Below are positions 26,510-39,435 of a DNA stretch of 64,000 nucleotides, piece after piece. The position numbers and the translations under genes are program-made. The first letter of the stretch is position 1. Each line of letters begins with the position of its first letter. Below the pieces are notes generated by a model. It did not search any database. It was not told the origin of the DNA and saw only the letters and a program-made list of their open reading frames with translations. Source of the stretch: Archegozetes longisetosus. Its lineage: Eukaryota > Arthropoda > Arachnida > Sarcoptiformes > Trhypochthoniidae. The stretch covers positions 12,245,843 through 12,309,842 of the forward strand of contig JAEMBT020000003.1 of the NCBI GenBank assembly GCA_018873245.2, given 5' to 3'.

Positions 26510-29500
26510 CAAACACATTGATTGTATCAATTGTTTGGCTTAACTTATATTAAGCACCAAACGCCAAATTGCAGTATAAGGAGAGATATAAGAAAATTTC
26601 AACTAAGCAGTTAGTATTATATACAGTGATGTGCAGTAACACAATTAGTTTTGGTCATTAAAGACTGTGTTTACTTGAAAACAATAAAAATTCACTTATA
26701 TTCAAGTCTATGAGCTCCTTATGACTAACAAAATACTAAGTAATAAATAAGAACTGAAAAGATATTCAGCTTCTACAGTAATTAGATTATGATTAATTGA
26801 AGATGAAAATCGAGTCAGTCGAGTACTACTAATCAAATGAACAGAAAATTGTTTAAAGTTTGATCTAAGGTTATATGAAAGTAGAATTTTCATAATTATC
26901 ATTATTTTGGTGCAACTTTTACCCAAATCAGTTACTTAAGTAAATAATTAGAGTAGTAAACAATTTGATAGTAAAAAATGATTGAAACTCAGTGTTATCT
27001 CTTCAACAAAGTTTATGGTATTTAGTGTGAGATTGCGAAATGTAGCGCTAATACACCAAAAGTATGAAGGAGTGCAGCTTTACTACTATAATAATAAAAC
27101 TTTTGGCCCCTAAACTCAATTCAATTTGCATCTCTCTGGTCTCTGTCTCTGTCGATCAGTTTTGCCTGCATTTGAATAATAGTTAAAAGCGAACAAATGG
27201 TCAGATACTGTAGAAGGTGCTTTGAGAGCATTGACAGACAGTCACAATCTATAATGCTTGAACCGACCCCTCTGTTGCATTGATTCTCTCCTCACTCAAA
27301 CCTAAAAATATGCGCTCCTTTGCACTGAACAGTCAGTCATCAGACAGTTCTTGAACAGACCAGGGAAATCAATAGTCAAAATTTGCATTCAATTCGGCTT
27401 TGTTCACTATTATTATTGCCCCTTCTTTTGAACTAACCTTTAGGTTATATGAAAATATAAATGAAGATATGAAACAAGTCATACCTAATTATTTATCGAA
27501 ACACACACTAGTTAAAAACTGATTAAGAGAAATCAGTCATCATACTCTTCACTGAGAATACACCTAAATTTCAATTTTAACAACACTTCAAAAATGTTGG
27601 TTCAAAGTATGCAAAGCTTACAAGTGTTCATTTATTTACTTATTTTCAATTATACCGAACAAGTGTCAAAAATATTTTTGATCACATCTTTTAAACATCT
27701 AGACTGAAGACAACAGTAATTTTGACAAACCTAAAAGTCGACAAATAGTAAGCGATATGATAAGATCTGTATCATTATAGAACATTTACGTTCACTTCAA
27801 GGGATTTGAGCAAATATCAAATCTGTTGGCAATCACGTTATAAATGGACTAAAATTGAATTTTCATTCAAATAAAGAATGGCGTCTAAAAATCTATGGCA
27901 TTTGAACCAAAAATATTGTTTCTCATTTATTTGGACAAAAGAGATATTATTGTGAGATAAAGAGAGAAAAGAAAAGCGACACAAAATTGGTCACATCAAT
28001 GCATAATTGTCTCATTGAGTCAGTTGTCTATCTGTTAAGATTGACAAATTAAAACGTCCTTTTTTAGAGAAAGCTTTAGAGACCATATTAAGCTGAAAAA
28101 TGAAAGAAAACTGAGGGGAAGAGACGCGAGATTCAAAATGCATCCTATTAGAGGGGCAATCATAATGTGAACGGGCAAAAGGGGACTTAAGGGGGCAAAT
28201 AAGAAACACAAATTTCATGTACTGCCACTCTGAGGTGAAGCGTTTGCACATTTTTAATGTTATTGCTAGAACTCGGATACATATGCAATCAATTTATTAG
28301 TATATAAATCACAAAAATCCATTTTTAAAACAATTCATAGCGATTTTCAAGTCAAGTTTAGAAAAAAACTAACACATAAGAATCAGAGTTTGATAAAGTA
28401 TACATCGAATTTGACATTATCAGACCAGGTAAATGACCATCACAGAAAATATTTAAACATTGATTTACGATTTGTATATGATCCACTTGAACAACAGGTT
28501 AATCGATTGTTTAAGTTTTAGGATATAACAATCATTTAAAAAAATTAGTAGTACGATTAAACGTATTATAAAAATTGAATCAAATTTTAAAATTGACTCA
28601 TATTAAAATTTGGTTATTTAAAATGAATCAAATTTCATAAGTAATGCATATGAATCTGATCTCTAGGAATGTGTGTTTGATGTGATGGGGATCATAAATA
28701 TGGGGGTTTTCGACTCTAAACCAGAAATGAATGCGAAACATGTTTGGAGTATATCTGCGGGCATTATTGCTTTTAGCGGCCGTAACAACAATTCTGTCTG
28801 TCTCTCTCTCTCTCCTTGTTTCTTCTGTTTGGTTGCGTCCAATACAAGATATATGAGCGCAGAACTGGAAGTTAAGATCCGTATGGGAGGGGACGGGTTG
28901 GGGGTATGTCAGTGCAAAGTTAGGTTCAAGTGACTTAAAAGCTATATTCATATAAGAATTTGGGTTCGAAAATAAAATTCACTATAATATAATTTGAAAC
29001 TTTGCTTAATTTAATTGAATACTGTATAAGTAATCTGTCAGTTGTATTATGATATCTTTTCGAAATATTTGATGATTACACTGAAATCATTTGTTCATTC
29101 GCTGTCTGTCATTATGAAGACAATAATAGAGTTTATTCGATAATTTTGAATTTATAGAGAAAACAGAAAGTGAACAATGGTAAACAATCACTATTTAAGA
29201 AATGCTAAATGTGTTCAAATTTTGAAAAATCGATTGAATAAATTTAGAATTTTTGAAACCCTATTTCGTTAGTGTATAGAGGCAATAGAAGGGAGCATTT
29301 GAGTGAGATTGCACCTAATCTGCAACTTTTCCACCTGGAGAACAGTCTCTCTCACTTTTGTTGGCATTCTATAGAAAAATTGATTCTAAAACTGCATATA
29401 AAGGGACTCGAGTGTGAATGCAAATGCCTGAATGGCAATCAAGATTTTGGGTACGTGTCGGACCACTCTAAATAACAACTGTTCATTCAATTATTATTAT

Positions 29501-31443
29501 TACTAAACTGTCCGAAAGGTAAACAACACTCGAGAAAATGTACTCTTACTATAGCTCTGCTCAATATTTATTTGCAAAGCTCTTCACAAATTAATAATGA
29601 TTGTTGAGCTAATCATCAAATGGTTGTAATAATTAGATTGACAGTTAACGATGACAATAAGATGCGGCACACAGTAGTCTTATACTGATTTTATTATTAT
29701 TTCAATTAGTTTAACCTCTAAAAGCCATTTCTCACTTGAGCATACAACCCATGCAACAAGCTAAAAATCAACACAAAATAACACTCGTCAAAGGATTTAT
29801 TCGAAATAATTGACAAAAAATAACAATAATCCGAAAACATGTCTCTGTTTTGAACGCATTGGTTTCGTTGTCAATGAAGTATTTGCGATTTAGTCCGATC
29901 GCACACATACACGCAAAGTCTCATTAATCTAATAAAATGAGAGAACAGCAAACAGAAAACAGAGAATCACAAATATAGTTGTGTTCACGACAAAAGCAGA
30001 ATAACGTACAAAAACCAAATAAAAGTTTCAGATTCAAACTGAAAAAAACTGTTACACCGAAAATTTTGAGTTAGCAATTTTCAAAAATTATTTATTATGA
30101 CAGCGCAATCTTTTTACAAATATAAGATTAATTCTGTTGACACGTGCACATCTTCAATTCTATTTGATTTTTTGTACCTTTTAATTGAACATGTTTTATA
30201 AAGCATTTAAAAACTGAGATTAAAATGGTTATTTCTAACACCAATCATTTATGACTTGAGTTGTAAATATGAATTTTGATGCAGTTACAACATTTTAAAA
30301 GTTTTGATCAAATATTTGAAAAGTACTAATGAAATAGCTGTCTACTTGGAACATAAGTGGATTGAATCCATTTTTTAGATCTCGTATCTCATTTGAATGC
30401 TCTAGAAAACTGAAATGAAGACAAGTCCAATTGTTGTAATGAACACACTCTCACGAAATCGATAGAATACTGACTCGCGTGAAACTCAGTCAACAACAAT
30501 CAGATAAAATGATGCGCTATATCTTGCTGTTGGTTCACTGCAATTTCAAATATAACTCAAACTAATACTTGTACCTCAGAGCAGAGTGATTGTTTAATCA
30601 AAATTTAAGATAACCATTTCCTGTCAATAATACTTTAACATTAATAATAGTAATAACAGTATAGGAAAGGAATGCAGCAATAGTTCACACTGAAAGCTGT
30701 GCTCACCTCAAAAAGTTCAATAATATTAGCTAATGATATAGTACAAGTTTTTATTTATATTGCATTATACATTACATGTAATTATCATATGAAATGGGGT
30801 TAGAATCAAATCATACTTCGTTTTAGGGGTAGTTTATTTTAAATTCAATTCTAATATATACTATCGACTGAAACGCAACATAAATACAAAATAGTAACAA
30901 CTTTTGAACGTCAACAAAAATCTAAGACGATTCTAGATTTGCCACAATTCTTATACTTAAAGGTTGAACACTAGAGACCAAATACATATTAAAACAATGT
31001 GAACCTATTGTTTGCTATGAATGCAATGAAAACAAACTGAGTACAACGATGTTTCTAATTCATACAATCTTAAGTAATATCATTTGAAAAAACAAATTTA
31101 TTAAATTGCGAGCAACAGTTTCAATTAAAACGCTCGCAAATAATTCAGTTATTTGTTGTTTGTGTTTAAAATAATTGATAGTTAAACCAACTGCAAATCT
31201 TATGTACTGTATAAGAGGTTTTTTGGGACAACTCAAACATTTTAACTTAATTAAAAAGAAATATACGATCGATTACTTCAGCCTAAGAGGCAAAAAATGT
31301 TATTTCATTTTATTTGGCCTTCCATTCATTAGTAATTATCATATTAAATTCGGACAAAATTGAGCTTTTAGTATGATAACATAGAAATAAGTTAATAGAT
31401 TTTGACAATTACAGAATTAAACGGAAACTCAATTCATTTTTGT

Positions 31444-31520
31444 CTATAATTATTTTGAATTTGGCTCAAATTAGTTAAAACTAAGTGAATGCTGAGCCAA
31501 ATTCAAAATTATTTCTATAG
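31444..31520. repeat. 77-bp inverted repeat (small foldback element)
   Basis: The arm ending TTTTGAATTTGGCTCA (near 31467) is repeated in reverse complement beginning TGAGCCAAATTCAAAA (near 31492), around a loop of about 24 bases. Both outer ends carry CTATA/TATAG. The match is nearly perfect over 17 bases at the inner side and weaker outside. It looks like a small foldback or MITE remnant. Confidence 0.6.
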
Positions 31521-34500
31521 TTTATTATCAACTTAACGAATTAAATAAAAAATGGTACGAAAATACAAAACAATATGACGACTGATACTATGTTTGTACT
31601 TTAGTTATTAAAATAGTATACATTTTTTGGTAATTTAAATTTGAACAAACCAATTATATAGAGGCAAGAATTAGCTGTATTTTGTGGTAAAGTTTGTTGG
31701 ATAATAACTCCCCTTCTCTGAGACACATGAGTATTACCCTAAACGAGAAACATGTCTGATGGAAATGGCATCTGGTTCTAGTCTCACGTTTCATGCTTAT
31801 ATGATGGGTCAAAAAGCATAATAACCAGTTCTGGTATTTCTGGTTTAAGTCCATTATAGCCCAATCTGACACTTTCCCTGTCAATTCTTTATGAATTAGG
31901 GCTAAAACAATAGTTAAATTTGGATCTTTTCTCATATGGTCTGATCAATTATGATAATTGCTTACATGTGCGTACGGGTCAATTGAATCTACAATATTAA
32001 CTGAAAAAAGTTCGATAATATGAAATAGCAAATCCAAATTATCAATTACACTAATCTACGAATTTTGACAATTTTCATATTTTAGAGTTTGAGTGATTCA
32101 CAAAATTGATGCATAAAAATAGTTAGCACTAAAATAGTGACATTGTTGCTATTGTAAGAGTGCAGTAGCACTGCATTGACAAATGTCTTATTACACGACA
32201 CAAGGGACCAATTCATACTAAAAGGACATCAATGATCGCATAAGATGTTTGGCTTGGGATCCGAAAAGTGCAATTACTGAGGCATTACTTTTAGGGCCAA
32301 AAGTAAAAGTGACAAAAGTGAACAACAAGTAGAGATATTGCATTTTGACACAATTGCATTAACTGTTCGGTGCAATCAACTAAAGTGCTGCACATCTCTT
32401 AAAAAGGTATTCTTAATCACAACAAACAACGAATAAATCTGCTCGCGATAAACTCACTTCTACACAGTACAACTGTTTTCAATATCATAACTTCTATTGA
32501 CTAGTCGTTCAAATAATTAAACATTCAATTTGATCAGTTTGTCAACTTATAAATATTCGATCAAACTATTCTTTGGCTTATTTTGCATTTTCGAAAATTC
32601 AACTTAAGAATCACAGTTGAATAAGCGAAAGCATTCAAAGTATAACTAGATATCGAAGATTAAAAAGTAATACTTAATCGCACTTCTCAATAGTGACTGA
32701 CTTAAGTAAGAACATATGGAATAATAATCTGTCGCACATCTTCATCGAAACTGAAATTAATAGAAATTAATGTTTAGCAAATCAAACAATAATAACGTGT
32801 ATTTGTTTACTAAACTGACTAAAATGTTTGCAAATAAGAAACAACAAAATATGAAATGGTTCGAATGACGCAAATTCAAACTAAAGTTAATTTAATACTA
32901 GATTGTTGAGGGCGAACACCAATGCAAATATTTCCTACAACATTTAGAATAAGTTTCGTTTCGATCTTATTTTGCAATTCTGTTAACCAAAATTTCGATT
33001 CGATACAATTGGATTAGTCGACACACTAAAGAGAAGCAAATAAGAAAACAATAAGAACTAATGCCATAGTATAAGAAATATAGTCGACGTGAGATCATGT
33101 TAACTTCGGTAAAAGATGATATAAATGGGGCAAAAAATGCCAATTTGCAGATCTATTATTTGACATATATTAGTATGAATGCCTGTGACATTTGATCGAA
33201 AGTCGACTCCAACTTTTGCGACTTACTTTATTGAGAAATTGTTTGGCACTCACCACAAAATTCTTAAGGAAAAAGTAACTGAAACATACTGAAAATACTG
33301 TATGTCAGAAGAAATCGTTGGATTCTTCTACTTTTTTACACTCTCAGTCATTGAGTGAAATTTTTTCGATGAATACAACCGCTCTAAATTTATTATTAAA
33401 CTGAAAACACTTTCTTTATCATCAAAATAAGACTTATTTCCTAACATTGTATTGCAAAAAGCACTTAAAGGATAATATGTAAAAGTATATAACTTTTTGA
33501 AAAAACTCATATTTTATTGTTTTATGATATGAATAATAAGTTATGATTATTTACTGTAAGACTTTCTAAGTTTTCTTTTGAATAAGCACTGAAAGTATTA
33601 CTAAGCAACTAATGTCTGACAAATGAACAAAAAATTGATGATTCAACGTAGAAAATAAGAAACTTCATTATATTGAGAAACAATTACTCTCCAAGTTATG
33701 CACTTTTCAAGTAACAATGATTTGACAAATTGTTAGCGCAACATTTATATGCAGTCTCTCAGAACGATTGTATTTTATGGTGAAATTTAGCCCGAATTTA
33801 TTCTCATCTCTAAATGAATGCGCGTTTGACTGCCATAGAATAAATGACAACTTGCACTGCAACGGAAATTGTTCAAATAACTCCTGCAGTTTCTGGTTTC
33901 TGCAACAGATACAGCTATCAGATGTTCCTCTATTCGGTCAAACTATTGGTTTGACTCCATATTTTATATTAACAAAAAGTGAGTAAACAGTGATCTTCTC
34001 TGTGCAACATAAATCAATTATTTACAAAAGCTCAAACAAATTCTCGCGGAAAATACTGACAACAAATTTGAGTTATTTTTTATGGTCACTATGAATTAAC
34101 TAACTGAAATAATTTGGTTAACTAATGATGTATAAGTTTGGAACTGAAATATTTGAGCTAATGTTGCCCGTCAACTGAGTGATGCTTTAAATGTCTAGAA
34201 GCACTGTTTATGCAATCACTCATACTTTCGAATTGATGTTTAAATATGAAATAACTAAAAAATATGATTTATATTTTCCTAACTCAACAAACGAAGAGAA
34301 TTGAAAATTTGAAACTTTATATTGATAGAATAAGCCATAATTAAATAGATACATTACTCGTTACGACAAAGTGGAAAACGAGTTCTTCAAATCTATCCAA
34401 CTACTAAACATAAATGACTTAATAGTAGTCTAGGAATAAGATAAAAGCATTTCACTACGACTTCGAAACAATTCAAACTTATTGCTCTGTTGTGGATCCA

Positions 34501-37499
34501 TTTGAGAGTAGTACTCATTTCCTTCAATCGTATATAACTTTTGGTTGTGAGACATCAGATTCGATTCACTATCAACTCTTAATCCAATTTATTAGTGAAT
34601 CATTCATAGAATGAGTACATTTTACAATCAATCATTAAGGAAATAACAATACTGATAATGCATTAGCGACGAAAATATTTCAATAAATCAAACAGTACAC
34701 AATCGTCTATGAGGTGTCGCACACGGCAATCGACAAAACACAAACGTCAAAAGATCAATCTATTTTTAATAAAATAGCAAAAGTTCAACAAAGTCAAATG
34801 AAATGAAGTAGCCAATTTGTAGAGTTTATTTAAAAGATGGGCGTGAGCCCTGTATCTTATGTATAGCTTTAAGAACTAAAAGTGTCTAATTATAAAAGAG
34901 AGAAACTGAAAATAGGTTAAAAATAAGTTAGATCATCGAATAGTAAAACAAACCTCAATAGTAATTGTTCAAGTTTTTATCAAAAAATAATCAAATCAGT
35001 CGTTTTTGGCTACTTCTTAAGTTTGTTTGAACGTTGAATAATAACTTAGAAAAATGATAATTTGCATAAACAAAGTACTATATAAGTAAATGTTTCAGTA
35101 ATGTATAGAAACCTCAATATGTATTAAAAGCAACGATTCACTCAGTATTTAGTCATTTGATTATTTTTTCATAGAAACTTCAACTACTATGAGGATTGTT
35201 TGACTATTTGATGATTTAACCTATGTTTTAACCTATTGTGAGTTTCTCTCATTATAAATAATTGTCCGCACCTAAAGCATTGCGACTCTTGGTCAGCGTC
35301 AACGTTATTTTATCGTTAAGTTGGACTTAACCAGCGTTTATGAGGTACTAAACAAATTGTTTGAGTACAAATTATTCACTGTTTAGTTCAAATATTTATA
35401 TAAAACAATTTAAGAAATATTTGCTCGTAGAAACAATGTCGCGTATTATAGACTAATTTTTGATTAGTTCGTTTGAACGTACTGCAGATCATAGATTTTG
35501 GTGATTTTGCAAATTATAAATGCAATTATGAAATAGTCAAAATGCATTTTACTGACTTAAAATTAAGCAAAACCTAATCTGAACATTATTTTATAATTTT
35601 AATTTTGCCATTAGCTTATTCGTGAACATTATAAATTGACGAATATCGTAATTATTAATCAAATCATTCATTGATTGCCGTCTAATCATCAAAAGATAAT
35701 AATTTCATATTAATATTATTTGATCAGCTTTGAAGTTAGCTTTTTACGAACCATTCGCGAAATATTCAGGTATTTTAGCAATTGTTTATTCTACAAGTCG
35801 TTGACAAAAAAATATTTAATTGTATTTTGGAATAAAATTGCAGCAAATAAAGAAATGCTGGTAACGATTGCGTGTCAATATATTTGGCTCTTCAAATGAT
35901 AGAACATTTGAAAAAACGTCTATTCATTTTATTTAAGTTGCGTTCAAGAATATGAGATTTCGGGCCGATAGCTTGAGACATTGAAAGCAATTGTTTCTGT
36001 GGTCATTAGATGCATCATTTTTCAGAGTTCAATCATCTAGGTTATCACAATAAAAAGTAAATTGGTTAATATTCAGTCAAAATCTGATCAGATTTAAGCT
36101 AAAATTTTGTATTTGTGTCTATCGAATTATCGCATTAAAAATGATTTGGGTTTAGAAAAAGTATCGCTCATATGTTGAGTATATTTATTGCTAGGCGTGT
36201 TGTATTCCTATAAAAGCTTTTAAAGAGCGCGACGCAATTCGCAATTCACAGCAAAAGATACGCAAAAATTATTAGCAAATATATTATTTCATTAGGCGTC
36301 AACGAAGTTCAAATTTTAGGCAATTCGGCTCAAAGGCGACCGATTCAACTAAAAACTTGAGATAACATTTGCAACACAAACTTGTTTAATAGTAATGATC
36401 AACGTTCAAAAGAAAAACCTTTAGTTACGAGACCTTAATAGTGAACATTTAGATGCAATGTTTAGACGCAACGCAAAATTAAAAAAACTTTTACGCAATT
36501 AGTCGCTCAAAAAGTGGACAGTCTAAAATTCATTTTTATATTGATTGATTGAAATATTTGATATTTTCGAAAAATGGTTTCAATAAATTAACTGTAACTA
36601 AGATAGTTTTATCTCAATCATATAATTGTGTGATTGCAATCACAAATTTATTCTTTAGTTGACTTTTTTGCACCAAATCGATCATTTGCTGCAAAACTTT
36701 TAGCAATTTTCAAAACAATAGGGACATTATTTAAGTATTTCAATTATAGTATTGTTATAATTAAGGTTTAGCTTCAATATCAATATGAATGGTTAATGAG
36801 CTTAAGATTCAAAGATAGAAAAAATGTGTAGACAATAGCAATTATATTGTCATCAAATCTTACATAGGATTCGATGCATTCCAGTAAATGTCAGGTAAAC
36901 GAGCAGAAAGTGATCCACTAATTATCGAAATCAATATTATTATAAATATCCACAAGTATATAAACGAAGACATTGTGTGATAAGAAGAACAGATTTGTCA
37001 AAACATTTGACTTTTGAGTTGTTGTTCTGGTGTTGTTGCAGATCAATAACTTAATTGACTTAATCTCCAATTGAAGTAATAATTGAAAACTTAGTTCAAA
37101 ACTGAGAAAATCAAATTTATGTGACAGTTGCGCAAAAATGTGTGATTTAGTTGAAGACAACTTATTAGATTAAATAATGGTTTGAACTAGCTGCGAACAC
37201 CGAATCTCAAATCTGTGTCTGAGACAAATGTGTTTAACAGTTTTCATAGTTTTCATACTTTTAATACAAACTGAAAACTGCAGCACAAAATAGGGCTCAT
37301 TTTTTATTTAAGCACTTATTTAACTAAACACAATAACTGTCTTCAAAACTGACAATTTCAAAATTGAATCAATTGATGGAAAAAACACTTATTTGGTTAA
37401 CTAACGCAATCATTGCGAGTATCATAGAAATACTGATTATTTAATGTCATATCTGTTCTCATTTAGTATTGCAAACACTAACAGTACAAACACTAAGAC

Positions 37500-37630
37500 T
37501 CCACACAAAAGTTTGTCTGAAGGCAACAACAACTGCAGCACCAGTTCTACCAAATATTTGTGGCCCTACTCAGCGCATCGCTACCATTGGCTCAAATGGT
37601 CGGTCCGCTTGTCTTTCACAAAAACTCTTA
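37500..37630. other. GC-richer open island
   Basis: A segment with a plus-strand frame reading TTAAPVLPNICGPTQR and then GSNGRSACLSQK. It has a more even base composition than its flanks. There is no clear splice site or family match. Confidence 0.2.
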
Positions 37631-37779
37631 CATATAACCTATGTTTCGATACTTTATGTCTGTTAGAACTATCTGTCACGCTTATCAAAAAGTACTAAAT
37701 TGTTTTTCAGAATCGGTTATTTTGTCTTCTTATGCAATCCGAGTGTTGGGTGTCTTATACCAGTTTTCGATATAAAATA

Positions 37780-37962
37780 CAGTCTGACCTGGTTATAGAA
37801 AACTGGTTGTGTGCGTAGGAAATAAGTTAATTGTAACCAAGTTTGCCTATACCCGAACTCTTTAACGTACGATTGGTTTAGTTGATGCTTAACAAAACCA
37901 TTTGCTAACAACCGGGTTTGCCAATAACCGAGTCGCCAACAACCGAGTGAGACTGAGTGTAC
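37780..37962. mobile_element. MITE with pogo/Tigger-like ends
   Basis: The left end, CAGTCTGACCTGGTTATAG at 37780, directly follows a TA dinucleotide. The right end, read on the other strand, contains CAGTCTCACTCGGTTGTTGG and then further ACTCGGTT and CCCGGTT motifs in tandem. TA-flanked ends of the type CAGT..ACC..GGTTAT are typical of pogo/Tigger relatives of Tc1/mariner. The element is too short to code for a transposase, so it would be non-autonomous. The right border is uncertain by a few bases because there are extra bases before the next TA. Confidence 0.6.
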
Positions 37963-38370
37963 GAATCAATCTAAATGGCATACACACTATAGAGACAACT
38001 TTAATAGCATGAATGAGGCAACATTTTCTGCAACTCAGTGTTAGAACAAAGATTCAATAGTTTAAATAAAAGGTTTTCAGTTCTGTCACGCCAATTAGAC
38101 TAAACATTAGAAATATAGCAATAAGATCATGTGCAAATTTGATTTTTGCCAATTTCACTCATTTCACACTGATCTTACATTTTTTATTCAAATTTGACCA
38201 TCTTTACCATCAAAATATTTAGAGGGGGTCAACAATAAGAAATTTTGGAGAAATTCATTTTATGTGGCTTATCTTAGTTTTGGTCCCCAAATTAGTTTTA
38301 TGATCTGGATCTTTAAGAGCTCGATTTGTGAGCTCTTGTCTCATATTTGAATTAAAGGATAGTTCATGTA

Positions 38371-38679
38371 AGGGACCATTCAAAAACGATGTCGTCCTAT
38401 CAGCAGGCAGGGGGCTATGGAAAATAGGTAAGCAAAGACGACAAAAGTCGATAGTGTTGGTGACAGGGGGTAAGATAGAAGGCGACTTTGCCCTTTGGCC
38501 ATTTACTGGGGAACAAAAAGATCATTTGAGAGGTTTCACTAATTTACAGGGAGGGGGTCACAAAACTAGTGCCGACATCGTTCGAGTAGGGGGTCAGTGG
38601 AAAACGACAAAAGACGATATATGGTAGGCAGGGGTGCAAAGCACTCAGTTTTGGGACGACATCGTTTTTGAATGTCCCC
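38371..38679. mobile_element. 309-bp MITE with GGGAC-type terminal inverted repeats
   Basis: The left end is AGGGACC followed by ATTCAAAAACGATGTCGTCC. The right end, in reverse complement, is GGGGAC followed by the same ATTCAAAAACGATGTCGTCC. The arms therefore match over about 25 bases with one or two differences. TA flanks both ends (38369-38370 and 38680-38681), which suggests a TA target-site duplication. The interior is GC-richer than its surroundings, with GGGGG runs and a repeated ACGACAAAAG motif. A 99-codon open frame across it is incidental and no transposase is encoded. I would place it among TA-duplicating DNA transposon derivatives, family undetermined. Confidence 0.8.
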
Positions 38680-38681
38680 TA

Positions 38682-39290
38682 ATAGTATAACGAAAATACT
38701 CTTCTCCTATATTGCTTCCGTCTCAGTAGAATTTATTGCAAAAAATGAATAAACTTTGAAACTCGACAACCAAAGACAAGATTCGTACAGATGAAAGTAG
38801 AATCTGATGTAGATCAACATCATACAAATTTGTGCTCAATGTTTGGCAAGCCAATTGAGGCACCAGTTCTAATAGAAAATGATCTTTGGCTCCAAAACTC
38901 ATATGATCAATTTCTTATTGTTTTGACATTGTTGAAAAAACAAGCTTTCAGTCACCTTAAAAAGTTCTTAATCAGATTTGATTTAGTCGTTTTGAATAAA
39001 CTAAAAATATGTTTTAAAAGGTATTCAAATGGATATATGAAAAGTTGAACTAAATACTGTAATTATTAACAAGTATGATTTATAGGAAAACTTATTTTCA
39101 AAGTTATAGAATCTTAATTCTTTACAGAGATTGATCAGTTTGATTTCAATTAGTCAATAGTTTTTCTTGAAAATAGGAATTGATTTCAGTCAAAAATAAT
39201 GTTGGTTTCAATTTTTGTTTCTTAACATCTGAAAATTTTCATCTTAAATTAAGCAACTCTTCAAAGTCAATTGTATTGTTTGAAGTCAAA
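38682..39290. other. spacer downstream of the debranching enzyme gene
   Basis: AT-rich spacer between the MITE and the 3' end of the minus-strand glycogen debranching gene. An 85-codon plus-strand frame at 38791-39048 has no recognisable feature and is probably chance. Confidence 0.5.
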
Positions 39291-39296
39291 TTTATT
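39291..39296 (-). terminator. poly(A) signal of the debranching enzyme gene
   Basis: The minus strand reads AATAAA here, 140 bases past the stop codon at 39436. This is a suitable distance for the cleavage and polyadenylation signal. Confidence 0.5.
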
Positions 39297-39435
39297 AAAT
39301 CTTAAAGTTGATTAATTTTCAAAAATAAAATATATCTTACGATTAACTGAAAATAAACTTTAAAACCTGTTTAAAACGAATACATAATTTGGCACTGAGT
39401 TTAACATAAGATTAAGAAAATATTGAATTCCTGCA

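Larger units (their letters stand above)
15190..37700. other. about 22.5 kb without a recognisable gene
   Basis: This region is AT-rich on both strands. The open frames are short and lack recognisable domains. The missing first exon of ephrin may lie here or beyond the window. I looked on the minus strand for a donor preceded by a codon pattern giving an Asn-Pro motif and found none that fitted. Items inside it that have their own entries are microsatellites (20.0, 23.7 and 26.5 kb), a GC-rich hairpin at 17981-18066, an inverted repeat at 31444-31520, and GC-richer islands near 17.1 and 37.5 kb. Confidence 0.5.

Noticed and set aside
33768-33986. Small Cys-rich plus-strand frame (CNGNCSNNSC)
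   Set aside because: There is no signal peptide, splice support or family match; chance is likely in this long gene-free block.
38328-38627. 99-codon plus-strand frame with GC-rich codons
   Set aside because: It lies almost wholly inside the MITE and shows no protein family; the DNA structure explains it.
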